Shown here: positions 1 through 7,898 of the stretch, piece by piece
How positions within the stretch are numbered: the first letter of the stretch is position 1
Layout: every line of letters begins with the position of its first letter
NCBI RefSeq assembly: GCF_029873475.1
Contig: NZ_CP123499.1
Span: forward strand, 2,170,001-2,234,000
Direction: 5' to 3'
Length of the DNA: 64,000 nt
Source: Arsenophonus sp. aPb
GTDB taxonomy: Bacteria > Pseudomonadota > Gammaproteobacteria > Enterobacterales > Enterobacteriaceae
Notes under the pieces: generated by a model
Seen by the model: only the letters and a program-made list of their open reading frames with translations
Told to the model about the DNA's origin: nothing
Databases searched by the model: none
Position numbers and translations under genes: made by a program

Positions 1-336
1 TCCGCTGGAAAGTAATGCCGGCAAATTAGCGGTGAAAAAACCAACTTGTTGCGATAAATCAATTGACCATAATATCTCACCTGAATCAACGTCCATTGCT
101 TTAACCGATCCTTTACGATCTGCTGCATAAACAACAGAATCATCGTAAGCCGGCGAAAGTTGAGAATAATATTTTCCACTACCATCCCCTATCGAGCGGT
201 GCCAAGTGATAGAAGGGCTAAATTGATTGTCAACCTCAGGTAGAGGAGACATCACTATGGAATCTTTTTCCGTTGAGCATCCCATTAATAAAGTCACTGC
301 CAACAAACCCACCAAGAGTGTTCTACCCAATTGCAT
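1..336 (-). CDS. bamB: BamB, outer-membrane assembly lipoprotein (N-terminal part, cut by window edge)
   Basis: Scaffold lipoprotein of the BAM complex that inserts beta-barrel proteins into the outer membrane. The gene starts with ATG at 336 and runs off the left edge, so about 112 N-terminal residues are visible. They begin MQLGRTLLVGLLAVTLLMGC, a lipoprotein signal peptide ending in the lipobox LMGC. The following MSPLP, NQF and VVYAADRKGSVKA match the E. coli protein closely. An AGAGGA ribosome binding site lies just upstream, and the start is 13 nt after the yfgM stop, so the two are probably cotranscribed. The C-terminal beta-propeller is outside the window. Confidence 0.93.
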   Translation of the reverse strand, partial: MQLGRTLLVGLLAVTLLMGCSTEKDSIVMSPLPEVDNQFSPSITWHRSIGDGSGKYYSQLSPAYDDSVVYAADRKGSVKAMDVDSGEILWSIDLSQQVGFFTANLPALLSSG

Positions 337-349
337 ATTAATATTCCTC

Positions 350-970
350 TTAGTTTGGCAAGCTATTAATTTTTATTTTTAATATTGTTTTCATCATGTC
401 AGCTCCACTTGATTCAATTCCTTTAGAATAAGCTGCACGAGCACCAGCGATATCACCTTTTTTCAGTAAAATATCGCCACGAATATCTTCAACGATGGTA
501 CTCCATCCTTTATCCTGCACTTGCGTCAAAGTAATTAGAGCTTGATCTGGCTTATTTAACGCTAGCTGTATGCGCGCCAATCTAACATTAAGTAAATCTT
601 TAAGATCATCTACTTTGGCTATTGTTAATGCCTTTAGTAATGCTTTTTCTGCACCAGCAATATCATTTTTTTCCACCGCAATTTTAGCTAGCTCAATATT
701 GGTCAATACACCATAAATATTATTTGTTTCATTAGCAAATTGCTCGGCAGCGGCCAGCGCTTGATTTGAACCGGTCTGCAATTGAGATGAAATTTGCTCA
801 AAAGATTGAGCACTTTCTTGCAAACTATTTGCCTGATGTGATTGCCAATAATTCCAACCAATAATCGCACCAACTCCGATAACTAGCCCAATTAATAACG
901 CTTTGCCATTGTTGGCTATAAAACGTTTAATAGCATCTATCTGCTCGTTTTCAGTGGTATAGACTTCCAC
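350..970 (-). CDS. yfgM: YfgM, periplasmic chaperone/ancillary SecYEG translocon subunit
   Basis: Inner-membrane protein that associates with SecYEG and PpiD and assists periplasmic folding. At 206 residues it has the normal length. It has a short cytoplasmic N-terminus, one membrane segment at about residues 23-42 (ALLIGLVIGVGAIIGWNYW) and a periplasmic TPR-like helical region with the conserved RGDILLKKGD. The start is GTG at 970, supported by an AAAGGAG site 6-7 nt upstream; the next residues EVYTTENEQ align with the E. coli N-terminus MEIYENEND. It sits 10 nt after hisS and before bamB, the usual hisS-yfgM-bamB order. Confidence 0.96.
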   Translation of the reverse strand: MEVYTTENEQIDAIKRFIANNGKALLIGLVIGVGAIIGWNYWQSHQANSLQESAQSFEQISSQLQTGSNQALAAAEQFANETNNIYGVLTNIELAKIAVEKNDIAGAEKALLKALTIAKVDDLKDLLNVRLARIQLALNKPDQALITLTQVQDKGWSTIVEDIRGDILLKKGDIAGARAAYSKGIESSGADMMKTILKIKINSLPN

Positions 971-980
971 AAAGTCTCCT

Positions 981-2258
981 TTAACCTAAAAGTTCAGCCA
1001 AACGTACAGCAATATTCTGCTGAGAAATTTTTTCCTGTTCACCCGTGCGTAAATCTTTTATCGTGACTTCACCTGATTGATACTCATCTTCACCTAAAAT
1101 TAAGGCAATTTTCGCCTGGGATTTATTTGCTCGAGCTAACTGTTTCTTAAAATTCCCACCACCATGATGAGTCATTAATTTCAACACTGGCAGTTGATCG
1201 CGAATTTTTTCCGCCAGGCCTAATATTGCCTGTTGGCTTGCCTCACCACAAGCAACCAAATAAACATCAACTAAGGAACACTCTGCAACAAAATCTGGAT
1301 TTATCTGGCGCACCAATAACACCATGCGCTCCATTCCCATGGCAAAACCTACTGCCGATGTCGCTTTTCCACCAAGCTGTTCAACCAGACCATCATAACG
1401 CCCACCAGCGCATATCGTACCCTGTGCACCTAATGCATCAGTAACCCATTCAAAGACAGTACGATTATAATAATCTAAACCACGAACTAAACGTTGATTA
1501 ATTCGATATTGAACGCCTGCAGTATCAAGTAATTTGCAAAGTCCAATAAAGTGTTGTTTCGAGTCATCATCAAGATAATCAGCCAGTAATGGAGCATCAT
1601 TAAGCAGTTTTTGCACGTCAGGATTTTTTGAATCAAGGATGCGTAATGGGTTAGTCGATAATCGACGTCGGCAATCCTCATCCAATTTATCTTCATGTTG
1701 TTGCAAAAAAGTGACTAATGCCTGACGATATTTTGCTCGTGCTGCTAATGAGCCAATCGAATTTAATTCCAGTGAAACATGTTTAGCAATCCCCAACTCA
1801 CGCCACCAACGTGCTGTCATTATGATAAGTTCGGCATCAATATCCGGACCAGCTAAACCAAAAACTTCAGCACCTAACTGATGGAATTGGCGGTAACGCC
1901 CTTTTTGTGGCCGCTCATAACGAAACATCGGGCCTAAATACCAGAGGCGTTGTTGCTGATTGTACAATAAACCATGTTCGATTCCGGCACGTACACAACC
2001 TGCTGTATTCTCTGGCCGCAATGTTATACTGTCGCCATCCCGGTCATCAAAACTATACATCTCTTTTTCAACCACATCGGTGACTTCACCTATTGCGCGA
2101 GAAAATAATGAAGTTTGCTCTACAATGGGGGTTCGTATCTCACTAAAACCATAACTAGCAAGGATTTGTTTTAATTTGTTTTCAATTTTTTGCCAGAATT
2201 GAATATCGGCAGGAAGACAGTCATTCATACCGCGAATAGATTGAATGTTTTTAGCCAC
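981..2258 (-). CDS. hisS: Histidyl-tRNA synthetase
   Basis: Class II aminoacyl-tRNA synthetase charging tRNA-His in the cytosol. At 425 residues it is full length. Visible are the motif 2 region (RPENTAGCVRAG, FRYERPQKGRYRQFHQ), the histidine-specific motif LVRGLDYYNRTVFEW near residue 260, motif 3 (AVGFAMGMERMVLL) and a C-terminal anticodon-binding domain. The start is GTG (GTGGCTAAAAAC), as in E. coli hisS. A terminator lies upstream at the end of ispG, so hisS-yfgM-bamB probably has its own promoter in 2259-2335. Confidence 0.98.
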   Translation of the reverse strand: MAKNIQSIRGMNDCLPADIQFWQKIENKLKQILASYGFSEIRTPIVEQTSLFSRAIGEVTDVVEKEMYSFDDRDGDSITLRPENTAGCVRAGIEHGLLYNQQQRLWYLGPMFRYERPQKGRYRQFHQLGAEVFGLAGPDIDAELIIMTARWWRELGIAKHVSLELNSIGSLAARAKYRQALVTFLQQHEDKLDEDCRRRLSTNPLRILDSKNPDVQKLLNDAPLLADYLDDDSKQHFIGLCKLLDTAGVQYRINQRLVRGLDYYNRTVFEWVTDALGAQGTICAGGRYDGLVEQLGGKATSAVGFAMGMERMVLLVRQINPDFVAECSLVDVYLVACGEASQQAILGLAEKIRDQLPVLKLMTHHGGGNFKKQLARANKSQAKIALILGEDEYQSGEVTIKDLRTGEQEKISQQNIAVRLAELLG

Positions 2259-2324
2259 GTTATTTCTCTATTTAAAAATCTACCATAATATGGATTATAA
2301 AAGTGAATATTAACAGGGTGCAAT

Positions 2325-2362
2325 CCATAAACAAAATTGGCTCACCACGATATTGAGCCAAT
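2325..2362 (-). terminator. Rho-independent terminator of ispG
   Basis: Perfect 9-bp stem ATTGGCTCA / TGAGCCAAT with a 9-nt loop (2336-2362), followed on the minus strand by TTTGTTTATG. It lies 9 nt after the ispG stop codon. Confidence 0.75.
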
Positions 2363-2371
2363 CTTACTAAA

Positions 2372-3493
2372 CTATTTATCTAATCGTTTGATATCAATCC
2401 GCAGATTTTCATCCAACATAATAGCCTTTGCCCGAATTTTAGCTTCCAACTGTTCAATCATATCAGCATTATCTAACCGTTCTTTTTGACGAACACCGTC
2501 TTCATAAAATCCGCTCTTTGCTCTTGCTCCGGTTACACCAAGAGTAGAAACCTCAGCTTCACCAGGACCATTAACAACACAACCAATAATTGAAACATCC
2601 ATCGGGGTAATAATATCTTCTAATCGCTCTTCTAATGCATTAACGGTACCAATAACATCAAATTCTTGTCGTGAGCAGGTTGGACAGGCAATAAAATTAA
2701 TACCCCGTGAACGAATACGCAGTGATTTTAAAATATCAAAACCAACTTTAACCTCTTCGACGGGATCAGCAGCTAATGAAATACGTAATGTATCACCAAT
2801 CCCTTCAGCTAATAACATTCCCAGTCCGATAGCTGATTTGACTGAACCAGCTCGCGCGCCACCCGCTTCTGTAATACCTAAATGTAGAGGCTGATCAATT
2901 TTATCAGCCAATAAACGGTAAGCGCCTACGGCCAAAAAAACATCTGAAGCTTTAACACTAATTTTAAATTGATCAAAATTCAATCTATCCAATATATCTA
3001 CATGGCGCATAGCCGATTCAACTAACGCTGCCGGCGTGGGTTCGCCATATTTTTCTTGAATATCTTTTTCTAATGAACCACCATTAACGCCGATCCGAAT
3101 AGGAATATTTTTATCGCGTGCACAGTCAACAACCTGGCAAATACGTTCTTCATTACCAATATTACCCGGATTGATGCGTAAACAATCCGCTCCATATTCA
3201 GCAACTTTTAGTGCGATACGATAATCAAAATGGATATCAGCAATAACCGGAACATTAACTTGTTGTTTAATGAGCTTAAACGCTTCAGCTGCATCCATTG
3301 TGGGTACAGAAACGCGTACAATATCAACACCCACTCGTTCTAAAGATTTAATCTGTTTGACTGTGGCTGCAACATCCGTTGTACGCGTGTTGGTCATTGA
3401 TTGTACTGTGATTGGTGCACCATCACCAACAGGAACATTACCTACATAAATTCGTGTTGATTTACGCCTCTTTATCGGTGATTGATTATGCAT
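2372..3493 (-). CDS. ispG: 4-hydroxy-3-methylbut-2-enyl diphosphate synthase (flavodoxin), IspG/GcpE
   Basis: [4Fe-4S] enzyme of the MEP isoprenoid pathway that reductively converts ME-cPP to HMBPP. The 373-residue product matches E. coli throughout. The N-terminal TIM barrel holds SMTNTRTTDV and HFDYRIALK. The cluster-binding cysteines are in ACPTCSRQEFD and IGCVVNGPGE. The start MHNQSPIKRRKS is chosen by homology and by an AGGGAGAG site 4-5 nt upstream; the frame is open for six more codons upstream. The isc operon that builds its cluster is encoded about 6 kb away. Confidence 0.98.
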   Translation of the reverse strand: MHNQSPIKRRKSTRIYVGNVPVGDGAPITVQSMTNTRTTDVAATVKQIKSLERVGVDIVRVSVPTMDAAEAFKLIKQQVNVPVIADIHFDYRIALKVAEYGADCLRINPGNIGNEERICQVVDCARDKNIPIRIGVNGGSLEKDIQEKYGEPTPAALVESAMRHVDILDRLNFDQFKISVKASDVFLAVGAYRLLADKIDQPLHLGITEAGGARAGSVKSAIGLGMLLAEGIGDTLRISLAADPVEEVKVGFDILKSLRIRSRGINFIACPTCSRQEFDVIGTVNALEERLEDIITPMDVSIIGCVVNGPGEAEVSTLGVTGARAKSGFYEDGVRQKERLDNADMIEQLEAKIRAKAIMLDENLRIDIKRLDK

Positions 3494-3544
3494 ATTACTC
3501 TCCCTCAACATCCATGTTTAATAATTTACGCTATTTCTATAATT

Positions 3545-3570
3545 GAAGCCATCGAATTGACGATGGCTTC
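3545..3570. repeat. Perfect 10-bp hairpin between rodZ and ispG
   Basis: GAAGCCATCG and CGATGGCTTC flank a 6-nt loop. The T-rich side (TTATTTGTT) faces the plus strand while both neighbours are on the minus strand. It may therefore act as an attenuator or mRNA-stability hairpin within a rodZ-ispG transcript rather than a classical terminator. Confidence 0.6.
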
Positions 3571-3622
3571 TTATTTGTTCACAATTTATCATTATTTATA
3601 GATGTTGTCTTACAAAATTCAT

Positions 3623-4717
3623 TTACAATCCAGGCAATTTAAACTTAGCTGGACGATTAGCTTTAATAAAGCGATTTAGATCAACCGAATTACCTTTGAA
3701 TAACAAATTAACATTGGCGGGTATGCCAATATTAAATTCATAAGGCGGTTCACCATTTAATTCAAGTTTCTGACCTGCATTTTTCATACCGCTAAATAAA
3801 ATTTTACCTTTAGCATCACGAACTTCTAACCAACACTGCCCTTTAAAGTTCATTACAATTCCATCGCCCGATTCTAAACTAGCAGCATTAGTATCAGCAG
3901 CAGCTTCTTCTGCCCTACTCCGCTCTGGATGACTATTATTAGTCATACTGCCTGGCAAGGGTACTGTTTTTACTTCTGTCGGATTGACTGACTCAGTATT
4001 AACATTGATATCACTATTTTTTAGTGTTTCAGAAGTTAATGGAGATTGAGGTGCCGGAGATATGACATTATTAGCTATCGCTGAGGTTGCCGGCTGCATA
4101 CTAGTTTCTGTTGACGACGTATTGACATTATTTTGTTCAATTGCGTCTGCTGCGCCAGGCGCAGAAGGAGATGGAGATGGATCTGACGGCATTTGAGTAG
4201 CATTCGAGCGATTCTGTTCAGCCATAGTGGCAATTTCTTGTTTTTGTACTTTATATCCCTGCCACCACCAAATACCTACCATAGCAATACAAATAATGAT
4301 AATTAGCCAGGTAAATTTCATTAACCAGCCTTCCCGTTTTTTGCGTGTCTTTCCTAGGGAATAACTTTGCATAGGAGAAACTACTGCCGCTTTTGCTGGT
4401 GTGTGTTTATCCAATAATTCAAGAATTTCTTTTTCTGGAATTTTCACTAATTTTGCATAAGAACGAATGTAGCCACGCAAGAAAGTAGGATCAACACTAT
4501 GGGAATTGCTGTCTTCCTCTATCTCACGTACGGTGCATACTTTTAAGCAAAGTCGTTCGGCAACGATTTCTCGGGAAAGACCAAGCGTTTCCCGTGCCTG
4601 CAATAAACGTTGGCCAACGGTGATTTCTGTTTTTTCTGTTTTAGGTTTGCTATTCATTCGGGGAACTATTGGTCTTTTCTGAGTTTTAACATCATGAAGG
4701 CTTTTAAAAAACTTCAT
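3623..4717 (-). CDS. rodZ: RodZ, MreB-binding cell-shape protein
   Basis: Bitopic inner-membrane protein that links the MreB cytoskeleton to the elongasome. The frame encodes up to 364 residues. It has an N-terminal Cro/CI-type HTH (GQRLLQARETLGLSREIVAERL, seen with its REIEE and FLRGYIRSYAKLV helices), a basic stretch before a membrane segment near residues 132-150 (FTWLIIIICIAMVGIWWW), a long Ser/Thr/Pro-rich periplasmic linker and a C-terminal domain (CWLEVRDAKGKILFSGM). The linker is poorly conserved and partly explains the greater length. By homology translation may begin at the internal ATG at 4657 (MNSKPKTEKTE); neither start has a strong ribosome binding site. Confidence 0.93.
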   Translation of the reverse strand: MKFFKSLHDVKTQKRPIVPRMNSKPKTEKTEITVGQRLLQARETLGLSREIVAERLCLKVCTVREIEEDSNSHSVDPTFLRGYIRSYAKLVKIPEKEILELLDKHTPAKAAVVSPMQSYSLGKTRKKREGWLMKFTWLIIIICIAMVGIWWWQGYKVQKQEIATMAEQNRSNATQMPSDPSPSPSAPGAADAIEQNNVNTSSTETSMQPATSAIANNVISPAPQSPLTSETLKNSDINVNTESVNPTEVKTVPLPGSMTNNSHPERSRAEEAAADTNAASLESGDGIVMNFKGQCWLEVRDAKGKILFSGMKNAGQKLELNGEPPYEFNIGIPANVNLLFKGNSVDLNRFIKANRPAKFKLPGL

Positions 4718-4757
4718 CTATCAAGTTAATCAAAAACCTTCATACCGATAATATTTC

Positions 4758-5177
4758 TTAGCTTATTTTGGAAATATTTTGACAATTAAGCCCTCTACGT
4801 TCTTCTTCTTTCCTCAGTTCAATCATCTCCTCAGATATATTTTCAGAGCATAAGAAGTCTAAATAATAATCTCGCATACTTGTATTATTGATTGCGGATG
4901 AACGAATTGCCACTTTAAAATATTTTAATGCTAAGCATGATTGCTTTTGCTGACGCATAATGACCGCCATTCCTAAATTAGCAATCCCATTTTTCGGTTC
5001 TGCCAGCAGTATTTTGTCAAAATGATAAGATGCTGCTGGATAATTCCCTGCTGATAGATAAGCAATGCCTAGCTGTGTCCGTGTCACAATCGCAATATCA
5101 ACGTCTTTATTAATACTAGTACATCCTATTAATAAACCCACTAACAATAGAATATTAATGATAGATATCCTTATCAT
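4758..5177 (-). CDS. PilW/PilF-like TPR lipoprotein, short form
   Basis: 139-residue protein with a lipoprotein signal peptide ending LLIGC (Cys at about residue 19). One to two TPR-like repeats follow (TQLGIAYLSAGNYPAASYHFDKILLAEPKNGIANLGMAVI). The position between rlmN and rodZ is that of pilW, the type IV pilus biogenesis/stability lipoprotein of many Enterobacterales, normally about 250 residues. About 100 C-terminal residues are therefore absent, and no other pilus gene is in the window. It may be a reduced but translated lipoprotein (GAGAGTGAT site before the ATG) or a decaying gene. Assignment rests on synteny, lipobox and TPR character. Confidence 0.65.
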   Translation of the reverse strand: MIRISIINILLLVGLLIGCTSINKDVDIAIVTRTQLGIAYLSAGNYPAASYHFDKILLAEPKNGIANLGMAVIMRQQKQSCLALKYFKVAIRSSAINNTSMRDYYLDFLCSENISEEMIELRKEEERRGLNCQNISKIS

Positions 5178-5204
5178 ATCACTCTCATTTATTTATATAG
5201 CTGG

Positions 5205-5237
5205 TAATAAAAGGAATTCTGCTATCTAATTCCCTTT
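5205..5237 (-). terminator. Probable terminator after rlmN
   Basis: Hairpin AAAGG(G)AATT / AATTCCTTT with one bulged base, followed on the minus strand by TATTACC. It lies between the rlmN stop and the pilW-like gene. Confidence 0.5.
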
Positions 5238-5254
5238 ATTTACATAATTAACAT

Positions 5255-6424
5255 TCAGACTGCTTTTACTATAATTGGTTCACCACCCAGGCGTTTTTTC
5301 AATGTTCGTTTAGTTCGATCAATAACATCACCCGCTAATTGACCGCAGGCCGCATCAATATCATCGCCACGCGTTTTACGCACAATAGTAGTAAAACCAT
5401 ATTTCATCAATACTTTGGCAAAACGATCAATACGGCTATTGGAACTACGACTGTAAGGCGCACCAGGAAATGGGTTCCAAGGAATTAAATTAATTTTGCT
5501 AGGCGTATGCTTAAGACATTCAGCTAGCTGATGTGCATGCTCAATACTATCATTCACACCATTTAGCATGACATACTCAACAGTAACACGTCCCTGATTG
5601 GCATTAGATTTAGTTAGATAGCGCCGGACACTGGCCAGGAAGGTTTCAATGTTGTATTTTTTATTAATAGGTACAATCTCGTCACGAATTTCGTCAGTCG
5701 GTGCATGCAAGGAAATTGCTAAAGCAACATCGATCATATCAGCCAATTTATCCAGAGCAGGTACAACACCAGACGTCGATAAAGTCACTCGTCGTTTTGA
5801 CAGTCCAAAACCAAAATCATCCATCATAATTTCCATTGCTGGAATAACATTGTTTAGATTTAATAGAGGCTCTCCCATTCCCATCATTACAACATTGGTA
5901 ATCGGGCGCCGACCACTGGATTTCAAAGAGCCAATAACTTTAGCAGCCCGCCACACTTGACCTATAATTTCTGAAACGCGTAAATTACGATTAAAACCTT
6001 GCTGCGCGGTTGAGCAAAATTTACATTCAAGCGCACAGCCAACTTGAGAAGAAACACAAAGTGTCGCGCGATCATCTTCAGGAATATATACTGTTTCGAC
6101 TTGTTGCTCACCGACCGTTATTGCCCATTTGATCGTGCCATCAGTAGAACGCTGCTCTTGCGCAATTTCAGGTGCCCGAATTTCAGCAGCTTGCTTTAAT
6201 TTATTTCGCAGCACCTTATTGATATCTGTCATCAAATCAAAATCATCATAACAGTGGTGATAAATCCATTTCATTACCTGATCGGCACGAAAGGGTTTTT
6301 CTCCCATATCACTAAAGAACTGCCGCATCTGTTTACGATCCATATCTAGCAAATTGACTTTTGTTGATTTGCTGACAGGAGAAAAAGAAGGCACACACTG
6401 CGCTGCTGTTTTAGATTGAAACAT
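5255..6424 (-). CDS. rlmN: RlmN, dual-specificity 23S rRNA/tRNA (adenine-C2) methyltransferase
   Basis: Radical-SAM enzyme that methylates A2503 of 23S rRNA and A37 of some tRNAs. At 389 residues it is full length. The radical-SAM cluster motif CALECKFCSTAQQGF is visible, as are the SAM-binding GMGEPLLN, the resolving region VRKTRGDDIDAACGQL with the catalytic cysteine, and SLHAPTDEIRD. The N-terminus (about 25 residues) diverges from E. coli before NLLDMDRKQMRQFF. A GAGGCAA site precedes the ATG. Confidence 0.97.
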   Translation of the reverse strand: MFQSKTAAQCVPSFSPVSKSTKVNLLDMDRKQMRQFFSDMGEKPFRADQVMKWIYHHCYDDFDLMTDINKVLRNKLKQAAEIRAPEIAQEQRSTDGTIKWAITVGEQQVETVYIPEDDRATLCVSSQVGCALECKFCSTAQQGFNRNLRVSEIIGQVWRAAKVIGSLKSSGRRPITNVVMMGMGEPLLNLNNVIPAMEIMMDDFGFGLSKRRVTLSTSGVVPALDKLADMIDVALAISLHAPTDEIRDEIVPINKKYNIETFLASVRRYLTKSNANQGRVTVEYVMLNGVNDSIEHAHQLAECLKHTPSKINLIPWNPFPGAPYSRSSNSRIDRFAKVLMKYGFTTIVRKTRGDDIDAACGQLAGDVIDRTKRTLKKRLGGEPIIVKAV

Positions 6425-6521
6425 TTTTATTGCCTCGTTATTACACTTTTCGGCGAAAACTGTAGGTTTTATAACAATTAACTTTATTTATGGGACTAAA
6501 TATTATTTTTAATAGCATTAT

Positions 6522-6564
6522 ATGCCATAACCTTGCCAGTAAATCACTTAACAAGGTATGGCAT
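6522..6564. repeat. Imperfect 13-bp inverted repeat downstream of ndk
   Basis: ATGCCATAACCTTG and CAAGGTATGGCAT pair with a single bulged A around a 16-nt loop. It lies between the ndk stop and rlmN and may terminate or stabilise the ndk transcript. A clean U-tract is seen only on the plus side (CATTTTAC). Confidence 0.5.
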
Positions 6565-6612
6565 TTTACAAACTTTATTAATATTTTGCTAATAATATCC
6601 TATTTCTGTTTG

Positions 6613-7038
6613 TTAACGCGGACATATTTCGTCGTCAGTAAAGAAAAAAGCAATTTCTCGTTCTGCGGACGCGACAGAATCTGAACCATGTACTGCATTT
6701 GCGGTAAAACTATCTGCATAATCAGCACGTAGTGTTCCTGCCAATGCCTTAGAGGGATCCGTTGCTCCCATTAAATCACGATAACGCTGTATAGCATCTT
6801 TGCCCGCTAAGACTTGCAACATAATGGGGCCTGAGATCATAAATTCGACTAATCCAGCAAAAAAAGGCTTACCTTTATGCTCAGCATAAAAACCTTCAGC
6901 CTGTTCACGACTTAAATGCACCATTTTAGCTGCAATAATTTCGAATCCAGCTTGCTCAAAACGGTTATAAATCGCACCAATTACATTTTTTTTAACTGCA
7001 TTTGGCTTAATAATGGAAAACGTACGTTGCATCGTCAT
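6613..7038 (-). CDS. ndk: Nucleoside diphosphate kinase
   Basis: Transfers the gamma phosphate from ATP to NDPs through a phosphohistidine, balancing NTP and dNTP pools. 141 residues, normal length. The N-terminus ERTFSIIKPNAV-type signature reads QRTFSIIKPNAVKKNVIG. The active-site histidine lies in NAVHGSDSVASAEREI, and the nucleotide-binding LAGTLRADYADS is intact. An AGAGGA site precedes ATG. In E. coli several genes (including sseA) separate ndk from sseB; here only a non-coding gap remains. Confidence 0.98.
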   Translation of the reverse strand: MTMQRTFSIIKPNAVKKNVIGAIYNRFEQAGFEIIAAKMVHLSREQAEGFYAEHKGKPFFAGLVEFMISGPIMLQVLAGKDAIQRYRDLMGATDPSKALAGTLRADYADSFTANAVHGSDSVASAEREIAFFFTDDEICPR

Positions 7039-7374
7039 TAGAAATCCTCTTAGCTATTATTTTTCATCATGATATTTTTGCCTTGCATCCATACTGCCTG
7101 CCAAGAAAAAGATTTATCATCATTTTTATTAAGGCAAAATAGCTGGCTATTATAGATAGTGGCAATTCAATTGCCCACTTGACGACAAATTTTGTTAATT
7201 TTTTTTATACAATTTTTTTATTTTTTTAGCTTAAATCACATTTTTCTAAAATTTAAAACGATAAATACGATTAAAAAGATAATCAGCCAAATTCTTTTTT
7301 TAAGTTGCAAGCTTAGATAAATTTAAATATAAAAAATTAGCTGGTATAAATTAGGGAATAATGGCTAGCCAAAT
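7039..7374. other. Intergenic gap between ndk and the sseB remnant
   Basis: 336 bp, very AT-rich with T and A runs (7190-7260) and no ORF with a credible start and ribosome binding site. The E. coli genes at this position, such as sseA, are missing. It contains the ndk promoter region and a short imperfect hairpin (GTGGCAAT / ATTGCCCAC) near 7161-7180. Confidence 0.6.
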
Positions 7375-7809
7375 TTAACAATTTTTAATAGCAATCGTGT
7401 TACGCAACCAACCGCCTATTTTGCGTTGATAAAATGGCTGCGTATGGTGAACAATAAAATGATCAATATCTGTGCCATTAGACTGCAAAAAATAAAAATC
7501 AACAGACTGATTATCTTCAAGATAATCAAGGGCAATGCTTCCTAACTGTGGAATTAATTGTTGCCCTTGCTTTTCATAGCCAAGACTAATTTCTAAAGCA
7601 ATAAGCATCACCGGCTCTTCTGCTGTTGTATTATCCTTCGCTTGTAGTAAAAAAGCACGGCGTATGATTTTGTATTGTTGAAAAAAATGACACAGCCCAC
7701 TGATTAATTTTTGTGGTAAGGTTTCAAGTATGCTCAATTTAATAGCACTATCGCCTGGCACTGTAATTGTTGTCATCAGCGCAGTTTGATTGTTTTTATC
7801 GGCCGCCAT
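7375..7809 (-). CDS. sseB: SseB C-terminal domain protein (N-terminal domain missing)
   Basis: 144 residues aligning with only the C-terminal half of E. coli SseB (258 residues). Matching stretches are KIIRRAFLLQ (E. coli KPVKRAFICS), GSIALDYLEDNQSVDFYF, DIDHFIVHHTQPFYQRKIGGWLR and the flanking spacing. The N-terminal SseB domain is absent from the DNA between here and pepB. The start at 7809 (MAADKNNQ) is set by a near-perfect AAGGAGG site 5 nt upstream; an upstream in-frame ATG at 7827 lacks such a site. The strong site suggests the shortened gene is still translated. The function of SseB in enterobacteria is poorly defined (enhanced serine sensitivity). Confidence 0.75.
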   Translation of the reverse strand: MAADKNNQTALMTTITVPGDSAIKLSILETLPQKLISGLCHFFQQYKIIRRAFLLQAKDNTTAEEPVMLIALEISLGYEKQGQQLIPQLGSIALDYLEDNQSVDFYFLQSNGTDIDHFIVHHTQPFYQRKIGGWLRNTIAIKNC

Positions 7810-7898
7810 TTTAGCCTCCTTTATCATTAATACTCTCTTACCAACTAATTATTTACCAGAGAAATTAATTTCTTGGTAAATAATCATACAAGAAATGG

